Source: Aurelia coerulea (Eukaryota; Cnidaria; Scyphozoa; Semaeostomeae; Ulmaridae). From it: a DNA stretch of 64,000 bases. The stretch covers positions 23,226,501 through 23,290,500 of the forward strand of contig CM076949.1 of assembly GCA_039566865.1 (NCBI GenBank), given 5' to 3'. Below are positions 47,145-60,700 of the stretch, in pieces. Both the position numbers and the translations under genes were made by a program. Position 1 is the first letter of the stretch. Every line of letters begins with the position of its first letter. The notes under the pieces were generated by a model. That model was not told the DNA's origin. It searched no databases and saw only the letters and a list, made by a program, of their open reading frames with translations.

Positions 47145-47800
47145 ATACCGGTTACCGGTGAGTCAATAAAAAGTATCCCTGTTTGCAAAATCACCATTTC
47201 CTGAATATCAAGATGATGATATTGGGAAACATAACATTTAACAACAGACATGTTCAAATGGACATCAACATTTACCTGACTGAAATCGGCCACTCCGTTC
47301 TGAAGTGATGAGGGATTCTCTTCAGAAAGCACTTGCGAGAAATCTTCAAAACAGGCTCAAACAACACGACCAACATTTCCCTAGCTTTCTGCCTTATCTC
47401 AATGAGTTCAGCACATTTTAACATGTTTTATCCTCTTGGGAAGATGAAATCGTCAGGAATGATGTTGTTTTGCCCCCAGGAATGATATTTTCATCTCCCA
47501 GAGGGATAAAGCATGTGCAAGTCATTGCTATGAGGCATAGACATACGAAAAATTTGATCGTGATTTTATGCAGTTTTTTTAGAAGTTTCTTGGAGGGGCT
47601 TCCCGGGGCTTCCTCGAGAAAATCTCTTGTAATTTCAGAATGGAATGGCCGATTTCAGGCAGTTAAAATTTAGAATATATTTGAACATGTTCACTATTGA
47701 ATGACATATTTGCCAACATTATTGTCTTGATATCGATGGATCTGTGGTCTTTCAAACAGGGATTCCTTTTTTGATTTCACACGTTCTTACTGACAAGTTA
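47145..47800. repeat. Foldback family B copy
   Basis: The centre has ATCTCCCAGAGGGATAAAGC. The right half includes TCAGAATGGAATGGCCGATT and TTTGAACATGTTCACTATTG; the left half is its inverted counterpart (CTGACTGAAATCGGCCACTC). Confidence 0.7.
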
Positions 47801-47936
47801 TGGTCTATTTTGTTTATTTTGATGTGATCAAGTTAGATCCAGTGCACTCGGAGGTGTGAAACCCATGCTTCATCAAGAAGAAATGCACTTCATTTTCTGG
47901 CATTGTTGTTAGCTCTCTCACTATCTGCTTCTATGT

Positions 47937-48150
47937 ATTTATATGTACGTTTAGGTTTGCCACGTAAAATGAGAACTTTACAAGAAATAAATAAAATTTA
48001 CAAGTTTTAAAAGCTAAAAATAGATAAAATACAATGACAATTCACATTAAATAAATACTGTTAAAAACACCCCTAATTGTAGTGGCAGGGATAGCATTAA
48101 AAGGTCATATTGACCTTATTTCCATAATGGTCCCCCAAGAGGTGCCCATT
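47937..48150 (-). mobile_element. LINE 3' tail fragment
   Basis: On the minus strand this matches 61985-62186, sharing GACCTTTTAATGCTATCC then TGCCACT and ATTAGGGGTG. The terminal CATA repeats are degraded here. Confidence 0.6.
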
Positions 48151-48758
48151 ATTTGATCGAATGCACTCTTCTGCTGAGGTTGAGGTGTGAAAACCATTCT
48201 TCAAAAATAAAAAATCTTTTTGCCACCCAAGAGGGGAGAGGAGGCGTGAAGTTTACTGACAAGGCGGGGAAGTCCCTTTTTGATTACAAAATTCAACCTT
48301 TCTACTCAAAGAAGGTACTTGAGTACACATGAAGATGTTTGTGGCTATGGAAGTGGTAAGAAGCTCGTAACAAACTCTGAGTACTCAAAATCTGATAATT
48401 TCAAGAAACTTTCTTGTGTATGCTCCCCCGCCTTTAATTCTGGTTTGCCAACATCTGGAGAGTCATGACATGACATAACTGTACGAAGTAGCGAAGGCCT
48501 GCATTTACCAATTGGCGAGACGTGTTATCGATTCACTGCCGCCAAAATCAGGTATACTTGATGGTTTACAGTTCTAAAGTAGTATTACAATATCAAGAAT
48601 CAGTCGAGAAGAACAAGGTGATCAGAAAGACAAAGACGCAAGCTGAAGGAGCACGAAGTACAAGAGAAAAACAGTTTAAAACCTTGCTTGAAAGTAGGTA
48701 GGCCCAGAAACAGGCGAGGTGTCGTCGTCGTGAAAACGAAAAAGGCAGACGAATCGTA

Positions 48759-51700
48759 ATGGACTGCCATCACGATGACTGGTCCATTGCAAGTTCGTCT
48801 TCGTTCTTGGAGAGTACATTTGCTGGATTGGCAATATCAAAACCTATTGAAGCCTGTGTGCAGACTACACTCGAGGCAAAACCCATTGCAGAACACGAAG
48901 ACCAATTTCAATTACCAGCGCCTGTCATGTGTACTGAAGACAGATTGGCAGTGGAGGTATTGATGTCGTCATCGGACAGCTCGGGTAAATTTTGATTGAA
49001 TAGCCAGTAAAAAAGTTGTAGTTTTACCTCCTTTTTTGCTAATAGAAATACAAGTGCTTTTCATAGACATTACATTGACAGTTCTCGAGAGCACAGACAC
49101 ATTGATCCACGGCTTATGCGAGACTGCGTTTCATGTCGGTTCCGCCACAGATCAAAATGTGTTGGGAAAGATTGTCACAAATAACAGAACAAAACAATCC
49201 AAACAATAGGATCTTTTGTTCTGTGGCGGGACAAATGCAATGCTATCTGGATACAGTTCGGTACAAGTTCCTGATCCAAGAGATTTATTCCCTATTGGGA
49301 TACTATTCCTAATCGGGAGTCAGGGGAAAGACTCCCAATTAGGAATAACTGTCTGATCAGGAATGTTAACGCCTGCTGAAGAACTTGTCATTATTTTGCA
49401 AAAAAGACAAATATAAAATATAACGTCTAGTATTTAGTAATGGTTTCAAACTCAAACGGAAAAACAAATCGTGAAAATTTATCTTCTTGGTCACGACATA
49501 GTTGAAGTCCTCCTCATTCGGCTAAAAAAGTTTGTATGATTCGGAGTTGGCGAAGCGATTCTACACACTTTGATGTAGAAAATGGTAAATTTCATCCTGA
49601 AATTTATTGGATGTTGCATTTCATCCGTTTATGCTACATTTGAGAATTTTTAGCTCCGCAAATAGGACTCCTCTATTAAAATGAGTTTTTTGCATTAGAC
49701 TACAGTACACGTTTTTTTATATAAGAAACTTGGATCAGCACTTAGTACTAAAAGTTTCTTAATTTCGCATGAAAATTTCAGTGTTTTAGTAGTAAAAGTT
49801 TCTTAATTAGTTTCTTATTTTTTTGGGCCTAAAATTGCGGTATTGTTCGAAGTTGAGCCTTCTTTTCGAGAAAGGGCTTCCATTTTGCATTGACTTTGTC
49901 ATCAAGAAGAAGCCATGCACATCAAGGCAAAAATTTACCAATTTTGCAGTTAAAAGTCAAGAAAAGACGAATGTACCTTTGTTAGAGAGACATAGAATAA
50001 GAGAGACATACAGAAATAAAGTTTTAGAGTTTCTTAACTGTTCTTGAGCGTAGTACTAGAGTTTCTTAAATTTTTGGTCATCGTAGTACTAGTTTCTTAT
50101 AAACCAGTTTCTTATAAAAAAAACGTGTAATCCATGTGTGAGGATAGGAATCAAATGTTTCCACCAATTTTTGCTTGTGGCCCATGGTCGAAACTCTAAA
50201 GCCTTATGTTCATGGACCAATCAGACCGCGGATAAGCGAAGAAGACAAAAGCAAAGACGCAGCTAGGTTTCAAAAGCTAGTATGAAAACAAGAACACATT
50301 TTTCCTGGCCTGTGCTCCCAAGCAGGAGCCATTAGCAGGGGCTTAGTCATCCTCCTATTGATACCATTCTAAAACACACCTTTTTCAATTTATAGAGTTC
50401 TAAATCATTCAGATTTACCGCAAATACTCTTTTGCTCCCTTTTGCATTACATTGTTTGTGTGTGTATAAATATGATAGCAATTTCCAATTTATCTTTCAA
50501 GATTGTGACTTGGGAAAAGAGCTTGAACATGAGGTTCCTCAAAGCAGCAAGAGCAAATGTGAGAAACCGTTGGCTGTGGATGTGTCAAAGCCAAAAGTGC
50601 AGACAGGGAAGCCAACATGGAGAAGAAAGAATAAGAAAAAGAAGAAGAAGAGATCAAAGAAACCGAAGGCATTTGGACGTCAGCATGGCAAAAGCAATGA
50701 TTATCATGGCAAGAAAGATACAAAAGGTACTGAAAACTGCAATCATGGTGGAGAAGGAGTATGTGGCAATAATCCCAGGAAAGCAAACTATCAAGGAAGG
50801 GGACCATCAAGAGAATTTCACGGTGATGATAGCGATAGCGATGATGAACGGAGAAGAAGGGATCCTAAGTTGCCAAGAGGACATTACGCAGGCATTCAAC
50901 AACAGGAGGATGAACCAATGTCTGTCGAATCTCATCAAAATAGATGTGAAGAAATCAGTGAAACTGCACCTCTTGTGGCTCAAGAACGATGTGTGCCTGA
51001 AGTCTGTCAGCTTCTAGATGTAAGTTTCTAATGAAGTAGTATATATGTATAGCCAATTGCGCACATTAAAATGACAGCAATTCTAAAGAATTTGCAAGAA
51101 TTTTGAAGAATTCTTCACTTGCCGATGAGAAATTTTGATGCATATGAAAGACTAAATTCTTTCAAGCAAGACTTCTTAAGAAGCTACTGTAAAACTTTTT
51201 TTTAGAATTCTTGGAGAGTTCTTAGGAAGGAAAACTACCACTGAATAACTTGAAAGCATTGATGTATTGTAGTGATTCACTTTGCAAGCAAAATTGCAAG
51301 TTCCAGTTTCTTAAAGTTTACACTTTGTTGGTAATGCTTTGTATTCACAAGTTGTCATTCTTTATGACTCACCATTTGCTCAAATACTGGAAGGTATGAT
51401 TCTAGTATGAGCATATTTGAGGTTTGCTGATATTAAACACTGCAATCAAGTTGCCAAAGATTCTAGGAGATTATCAAAATCTCATCTCATCCCATTCAAT
51501 TCAATTCAATTCAATTCATTTCAATTCAAATCAAAATCTCATCTCATCCCAAAATGTCATATATCAAAATCTAGAAGATGTATCAATGTCTAACAACTAA
51601 GATTTTTAGCAGGGAAGCAGTGAGTACGTAGCTCTCCTGGTTATGTTGAGGTGAGCTTTTTCTAAATGAACACACAGAAGACAACTTGGGAAAATGGATT

Positions 51701-54700
51701 TCATGGGGAGCAATTTTACTTCTTTGAGCAATTCAGGAGAGCCAATTAGTGTACAGCTCCAGCATCTAAGGAGAGCCTGGAAGGTATGCAAGAGCTATAT
51801 GGCTCTCCTCAAACCGCCCGGGCTGCTGATATGAAACATTTTACATTGGAATTTGTCAGATTAGTTGTATTTTTTCATTCACAACCAACAAGGACAGATA
51901 ATGTTACAATAGAACTCGCTACTTTTCATTGACACCTAGATACAAAGCAATTTGTGATTGCAGACAAAGGGAATTCCATGCTCGGTTGGTCAAGACATAA
52001 ACAAAAACAAAGCAAGCCGCAAAAATTGCCCTGAAACTCGGGTTGATAGTGCGCTCGTTGTGCATTCCAAATATGGTTTTTGAAAGCAAATATTAGCACA
52101 TATCGAAAGAAGAAGGATATATCTAAACTTCTGCCTTGGGCATTTTATCTATTTTGTGCAGAAGCCGATTGGGAGTGGATTCAAATTCTCTTACGTTTTA
52201 GGTGTTATTAAAACACTTACTGCTCAGCTTCTGTACGAAAAGAATAAAATGCCTGAAGCAGAAGTATAGATATATCCTTCTTCTTTCAACATGTGCTAAT
52301 ATTTGCTCTTAAAAACCATTTTTGGAATGCACAACGAGCGCGCTAGCGACCCGACTTTTAGGGCAATTTTTGCGGCTTGCTTTGTTTTTGTTTATGTCTT
52401 GACCGACCGAGCATGGAATTCCTTTTGTCTGCAATCACAAATTGCTTTGTATCTAGGTGTCAATGAAAAGTAGCGAGTTCTATTGTAACATTATCTGTCC
52501 TTGTTTTCACAACCTGGTACACAAGACATGATAACAAACATTACAGCTATAAAACCTCTAATTTCAGTTGTAAAGTTATGATTATTGATAATCTTCAATT
52601 ATGTATTGGATTTGTTTTTTCCTCATAGTTTGCAAAAATCTTATTTTTCAGCCCAAAGAAGTTGGATTTCAGAGAATCCTAGAGCACAAATCACAAGGAA
52701 TAGACCTGGCATATATTCCAGCACTGGTATGTTATTTCAATAGTAGCCATTTATTTATTGCAAATTTGTGGTAGAGTTTATAAGTCCTGTCATATGTTCA
52801 GATTGTATCCACTGTACAGGATGTCTCAAAGAATTGTGCCCTGTTTGCCTGAAGATTGTGGCAAAACTGCACAATATCCTTGCGAATATTTTATATGATG
52901 TCGCTCTTCATTGTTCAAAAAAAAGTTCCCATAAAAATCCGCTGAAAAGTGATGGAGCTACTGTTAGACCTTCAGAAGACCAAATTTGCCTTATGACTGA
53001 AACCAGCGGTCGGCCATTTTTTCATACTATTTTCCAGTGATAAGTAGCTTCACGTGAGGTAAGAAATAATTTCTGTGAGGTCAGAAATAATGGAACTCTC
53101 TGAGGATTATCAGAATTTCATGAGAGCTATGACATTGGAGGCTGCTGTTTCATTTTCCATCCATGAAGTTATTTATCACTGAAGATAGTAGACAAAATGG
53201 CAGACCGCTGGTTTCAGCCACCAGGCAAAGTTGGTCTTCTGAAGGTTATAGCTCCATCATTTTTAACGAATTTTGAGGAGGATGGCAGCAAACTTTATTA
53301 ATACATCTGAAGAGTAACATCATATAAAAGTTTGGCGAGAAGCTCTTGTCTTTTTGTTCCAATCTTCAGGCAAGCAGGGCACACATTTTTTGGACACCCT
53401 GTATAAGATGATACATACAGTGGTATAGTATAGCGTGTCCCAAAAAGTTGTTTGACCTGTGATTATATGCAGTAGCATAAGTCCTTGAATAAGCCCCCAC
53501 CTTCCATTAAAACTACCCCTCCGCTAGCCCCCACCCAAAAATATTGTTTGCGATATAAGCCCCCACCCGCAAACAAACCCCCCATGGGAGGTTAATTGAT
53601 TGTTATTTTAGTGAATACTTTAGATTCTCTTCCTTGACTGACTTTCTTCATGTTTTTTTCAACATACTCGTGCTTAGTTAGATATACACATGTTTTTATA
53701 AGAAACTAGTTTATAAGAAACTAGTACTACCATGAGCAAAATTTTTAGAAACTCTTGCACTACGTTCAAGAACAATTAAGGAACTCTAACATTTTATTTC
53801 TAGAATAAGAATCGGTAGATTACGGTTTGCATAGCATTGCGTATGTAAATATCAAGTTGTGAAGCAAAAATTGGTAACTTTTTTGGCTTAATGTGTATGG
53901 CTTATTCGTGATGACTATATTAATGCAAAATGAAGGCCCTTTCTTGATAAGAAGGCTCAACTTCGAACCATAATGCAGTTTTAGACCCCAGCAAATAAGA
54001 AACTAATTCAGAAACTTTCACTACTAAAGCACCAAAATTTTCATGCAAAATTTAGAAACTTTTAGTACTAAATGCTGATCCAAGTTTCTTACAAAAAACT
54101 TGTAAAATTGAAAACAATATATCCCAATATATCTGCTCTGTTAAGCATACTGACCAGCCTCGAGTAAAAGAAGACAGTTAGTGCTGGTAATATTTTGGCT
54201 GCTGGTAAATAAGTCCCACCACAAAATATTTTTCGCAAAGTAAGCCCTCGGGGGCTTATTTGAGGACTTGCCTTATTTGCAGGACTAGATAGTGTATATA
54301 CAGTTTTCCTGCCCGAGAATACACAAGAATTCGTAAAGAGTGAGACTATTTTTAGTTTCTTTAGCATACTTGATTACAGTCTCTCATATGACTCAAGAAT
54401 TCTTAAATCAGAATCTGAGGAATTCTTAACCCTATCTCACCTGGGCGTTTTGAAGCGGTCAATACCTGAAGAGAGGTAGATTCCACCCCCCCCCCTCTTT
54501 TTCTTCGCTGGCATAGTAGCTATGATCTTTAAACTTGGTAAATAGATGTACTTTGATGCAAAGAATCAGAATCACATGATTAAATCAAATTATCTCTCTC
54601 GTTGCTATGACAATAAGAAGATTTTAAATTATGATTATCATGATTGTTACCAACATGATTGAAAAAATGAAATGAGGCACTAAGTTGAAATTTTTGTTTC

Positions 54701-57700
54701 AAATTGAGTTGTATATCATCAAATACATGTGTAAGTATAATTTGGTATATATTTGAGAATAATATTTGCAGCAATTAAAAAAAGTATACAAATTTTGTTG
54801 ACTACACGGTAAAACATTGGTTGCCATGGTTACGAGGCTATATTTAGCATCTTGAAATTTTCATCATTTGATACAGTATAGATATGAAGTCAAAGTAGCG
54901 GAGTCTTAGCATCCTGCATTGCATATTTTAGCATAGGAGAATAAAAATTTGGTTGGGGGACGCCCCCCCCCCCAGTTGAGATAGGGTTAAGAATTCTTGA
55001 AAAGTCCTGAGAATTCTTGTCATGTTGTTGTGCTTAAATACAAATGATGGATATATAGCATCTATATATAGTATGGATATATAAAAATAGAACAAAAGGG
55101 GACTGCATTCCTTTATTTGTCCAATTGATTTGATAATCTCTCGAGATGACAAATACAATGGAATAGGTTATATTTAGATTATCCTGGCCTCTAACTTAAG
55201 TTGCCTTGTATCTTGGTCATTTATCTTTAATGCTATATTTAGCATTGTTTATGATGATAACTATTATCTACTTAATTTTTAGATTTCCAAAAAGTGTATA
55301 CATTGTAGTCATTCTACAAATTGTGATAATTGCATGCAACCTGACTTATGCAAGCTCGTAAGTTTGAAATTATTTATGAAAATTTTGCTCCTTCTTTCTT
55401 TCAAGCCATTTTTCTGTCCTAAACATAAGATCCTTTTGGATGATTACAAAGTCCGTCCTGAGCTAAACAAGCATAAGAAAATCTGAATAATGATTTCTTC
55501 ATAACCCCAAATGATCGTTGTCATGCTGTTTTTAGCTACAGTCAGAGAGATGAGTGTTGCTGCTAAAGTCGCCTTCAATAGCAAATCAAGCGCCTTGTAT
55601 AACGACAAGAATCGCCCGAAAAGCAATTTTTTGATCTTTATGTCAAACGAAGATGATACGCAAAAAATCAAAATTCATTACCCCTAGTTTGCTTGGTTCG
55701 TGCATGAAACTATTTGTGCACCTGTCTCAAATTAGATGTTATGTGAGATTTACGATAGCGCAAAATTACTTATGCAGAACCAGGGATAAATAGTACTGTG
55801 CAGAACTCTGCAGATCGTTTCTATTCACGGGCATCTAATTTGAGACAAGCAGTCACGAAGATAACATCTGTGCAGAATCATATGCATGCAGATGTTTTGG
55901 TTCAGTGTGATCATGTGCCTTCCCCCAGTCAATGGCGCCATTGTTTGCTGGTATTCTGCACCTTTCCTGTCAACTTCACCTGCGACATTTGCATCTTTGC
56001 ATCTGTAGCTGTGTAGGAAGGGGTCCTTATACCTTCGGTGATGCTGCGAATGCGAGCCTCTGTGCAGGCCGCCGGTTACATCATCCTCCATCCTCTAAAG
56101 TTGACTTATTTGCATAATGAGTACTATCAATAAGTGGCTAATGATGCATTCGTTCTAGAAAACGATTGTTTTAACATAATTAAGCTACTAATGACGTCAA
56201 GAACGTGCCAATTCTGCATAAATTTGTTGTTGTGCCAGGGTAAACATCATGGTGATTTGTCCATCTTATGGTGTCAAATCTGTCTATCATGAAATAAGCC
56301 GACGTCAAATGTTGCTATAGGATAGCGGGAAACGTCTGTCGTGTGTGCGCTTTCTGTGCGCTTTCTTTATTTCAGTGCCAATTAGCAGAGGTAAAACGTT
56401 AATCAATTGCCTTAACGAGCGTGACAGACTTTCTTTCTTTCTTTCTTTCTTTCTGACTTTCTGACTGACCTGGAGCCCCCTCTTAGATTACAAAGTTGGA
56501 CTTTGTAATCAATAAAAATGAGAATCTCTCTGGCGTCTGCCAACACGCCGTTGACTTTAGCAGAAGTTTCAGAAGGCTTTGAAACCTGCCAATCCTACTG
56601 TTTTTATAATTTTTAGGTCAATCAAAGATACATAGTTTTTTCCTATCAAATCTTAAAAGCTAAAACTACAAACTACAATTAAACTGTGCCAATCACAGGG
56701 TCATCAAGTTTCCACTACGACTGGCACTTACAATATTACTTAGAATTGGATACATTAAGAAAACAGAAATATGAAAACGGTTAATGAAAACAAAATACAA
56801 GGTATCAGACACAAGCTGCTGCGTTCCAACCTTTAATTATTATTCTACATTCGTTTTGTGTTTTTGAGAAAGCAACTCGTTTCCTCCAAAATCGTTTTAT
56901 TCCCATTCAGGTCTAAATCAGAACTTCCAAAAAGGAGTAGATTTTTAAGAAGTAAAAAGGTCTATTCAGGTTGAGCTCTTTTGTAAGTTTGTGCTAGTTG
57001 ATAATGATTTAGATGCTAACTGAATATTTGATTAGAGTTGATTGCGAGGGAAGGCATGTTTCATGATACTGGGTGTGGCACACCCCTTTTCCCCTTTGTG
57101 CACCATGACAACAGCAACAACTGAAGGTTCTAGAGGACACATCGCGAATAGAACTATTCTCATCATTTTTGATTACAAAGTCCAACTTTGTAATCTAAGA
57201 AGGGGCTTCGATGTCAGGCTGTCAGAAAGAAAGAAAGAAAGTAAGTAACCCACTTCCGTCACGCTCGTTAAAGCGATTGATTAACGTTTTATCTCTGCTA
57301 ATTGGCACTGAAATAAAGAAAGCGCACATAAAGCGCATACAAGACAGAAGTTTCCCGCGATCCTATAGCAACATTTGACGTTGGCTTATTTCATGTTAGA
57401 CAGATTTGACACCATAAGATGGATAAATTACCATGATGTTTACCCTGGCACAACAACAAATTTACCCAGAATTGGCACGTTCTTGACTTCATTAGCAGCT
57501 TAATTATGTCAAAACAATCGTTTTCTAGAACGAACGAATCATTAGCCACTTATTGATAGTACTCATTATGCAAATAAGTCAACTTTAGAGGATGATGTAA
57601 CTGGTGGCCTGCACAGAGGCTAGCATTCGCAGCATCACCGAAGATAGAAGGATCCCTTTCCTACACAGCTACAGAAAGGTGCAGAATCCCAGCAAACAAT

Positions 57701-60700
57701 AGACCTTTTAGCTATTCTAAAAGGAGCCTGGAACGAACGTTATTTTTATACATTTTTATACGTTACGTTCGATCGAGTGGCGTTAGAGCTTCTATCACTA
57801 TTGTGCATATTCGAAAATTCTACAAAGTGTAGCAAAAGTTTGTTCGATTCTGATTCTTTCCTGAATAGCAAAAAGGTCTATGGCGCCATTGACTGGGGGA
57901 AGGCACGAGATCACACTGAACCAAAACATCTTCATGCATATCATTCTGCACAGAGGTTATCTTCGTGACTGCTTGTCTCAAATTAGATGCCCGCGAATAG
58001 CAACAATTGAAACGTTCTGCAGGGTTCTGCATAAGTATTTTTGCGTTATCGTAAATCTCACATGACATCTCATTTGACACAGATGCACCAATAGTTTCGT
58101 GCACGAACTAAGCAAACTAGGGGTAACGACTTTTTATTTTTGCGTATCATTCTCGTTTGACATAAAGACCAAAATATTGCCTTTGAGGCGATTCTTGTCC
58201 TTATACAAGGCGCTCGATTTTCCATTGAAGGCGACTTTAGCAGCAACACTCATCTCTCTGACTGTAGCTAAAAACAGCATCCACGATCATTTGGGGTTAT
58301 GAAAAAATCCATATTTAGATATCCTTATGCTTGTTTAGCTCAGGACAGACTTTGTAATCATCCAAAAGGATCTTATGTTTCTTCCTCATGAGAGTTCAAT
58401 TTCAATAGATACACCCATTTACTTGCCAAAGCTTTTTCACTTGGGGGAATTGGGTACGTGCGTATAAAAGTTAAACAGAAGCTTGATAGGCACTCCGTTT
58501 AGGTAACCTGCAAGCTTTAGAGAGCGCGTGGCCGAGTTTAGAGAGTGCGTGGCCGAGTGGTTAAGGCGACTGACTCGTAAACCAAAGTTCAGAACGGCCG
58601 AGGTTCGAATCCCGCGCTGGACAGTTTGGTCGCTGTCCGTAACTCTAGCCCCGGTCGACCATAGCCATGTGAGGGAAATCTGGTAGTTGCGGCGGGTTGA
58701 TGGTAAAACTGCGGCGGGTTGATGGTAAAACATCCGTGGCCCCTGCTGGAAATAAGTCTCTCTCAGACTTTCGCAGGCTAGGCACGTTAAATATGATTAC
58801 CTACCTACCTACCAAGAAAAAGCGATGCAGCCATTTCGTTGCCCACCCACCCACTACCTCTGATTTTCTCTTTGCTTTTCTACTCCCTCTTCCAATTATC
58901 TCTCTGTTCTTTCCACAATCTCGGTGGAACGGTGTATTGGCCCTGAAATTTGGTATTTCAATTCAATTCAATTCTAACTTTATTCATAAGAAATACATGA
59001 TACATAATACAATGTACTGTAAAACTTATACGACTCAGAAAAAGCAAAGCTTATCTAGTCTGAGCCGCTTTGAGAACAAAAACAAGCGAAATATATACAA
59101 AACGTAACAAGATGAATAGTAGTAGCAAACTGGTAAAAGTATAATGGTTAATATTATAAAGCGTTAAAGGTTAAGTCATTTTGTATTTGATTTAATTTGT
59201 TGTTTTTTTTTCGTTTCTTTAATTTATTGGTATTGAAGGAGTCTAACATTTTTTATTTCGTTAGAAAATGATTTTACGTTATTGATAAGTTTTATTTTAT
59301 CTGGGATGTTATTCCAGAGTCTTGCACCTTTGTTTTTAAGCGTTTGGTCACCCCAATGTTTGCGTGTTCTGCATATTTTATAGTCTTTTCTTTGTCTTGT
59401 TTCGTATTTATGTTTACCCTCATTAGTTTCAAAATAGCTATGAAATGCAGCTGGAAGTTTTTCTGGGTTATGGGGTGCACTTTATGCATGAAGTTAAGAA
59501 TCAATGGCAATCACCAGCCTCAAAGAAGCAATTTGTGGCAGGCAACGTGGGCCGCAGCGCTGACATCCCAGTTTACTGCAGTTAGCCAATTTGATAGGGG
59601 TTTGATCAAATTAAAAAATCCTACACGGTGTACCTTTGATGATGGCAAACAGTGGATCTCTTTCTTTTGGAGACAGAGCTTACTCTGAGGGGTGCTTTTC
59701 AAGCTTCTAATTTCGAGTGTAATTAATAAGAAAGTGATTTTTGAGCCCATGAAATAGTACCTATTATAGAAGTAAAAGCCACTCTTTCTGCAAGTATCTT
59801 TTCAGTGGTTTCTATTCTTTTACAGGTTAAATGGCTCATTGGCCATTACAGGTTGTGTCCACAAAAAGACATACAATGCAGACATTGCCAATTTGTTATT
59901 TGCGGTGTAATGCAACATGCGATCAACTGTGACAACAGCAACTGCCAAGTGCCAGGTTGCGAGTTTTACAGGTAAGGATGAAGTTTCTGATGCCTTTTTA
60001 ATGCAGCTATCATTTCATTGTTTTACTGTCAAGCAGAATTAAGTTGGAATTGCTCAGTGGTAGTTCACTTCCCAATTGGAAGGCTAGTGGTTTAATCTGC
60101 CACCAAAAGAGAGGAGAGTTGCCAACTCTTGTAATTCCAGGCTAAAGGCAGGGACGTAGGAAGGATCTCAAACTTGAGGGGGCACGACACTTCAAGGGCA
60201 CTTTTTTCATTAAGCTAAAGGGGCACTTCCTGAAAATAAAAGGGCACTTCTTTGTTTATTGCAAAATCTTGGGGGGGGGCACGTGCCCCCAGTGCCCCCC
60301 TGGTTCCTATGTCTCTGGCTAAAGAAAGTGTGGTCACATCAAGAGGAAGGACCATAGGAAGCTGCTTCAATCGTCTTAAATCGTCGTTCCTAAAATTTAC
60401 CATCAGATGCTAGGCAAAAACAGTCGGCAGCGTTTGACGGCAGCATAAAATTCAGCTTCTTTTCAAAAAGTTCTTGCAGCCTAAAAATCTTGCAAGAATT
60501 CCTGGGAACAGCATTCCCCTGTCCCCACACTTTTTAGGCCTCTGGATAAAGGCTGACGTCTCTCTTAAATTAGGTGCCAGATGACAGTGACCGCGAATAG
60601 TAAATTGAAGAGTTTTGTATGAGTAATTAATTGTGCATTATAACAAATCTCACCTGACATTTTATATAAGGTAGAGTTTAAATTAGTCAGTGGTATTATT

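Noticed and set aside
58547..58620. Functional tRNA gene
   Set aside because: A and B boxes are good, but the anticodon stem mispairs and no acceptor stem closes the molecule; it fits a SINE head.
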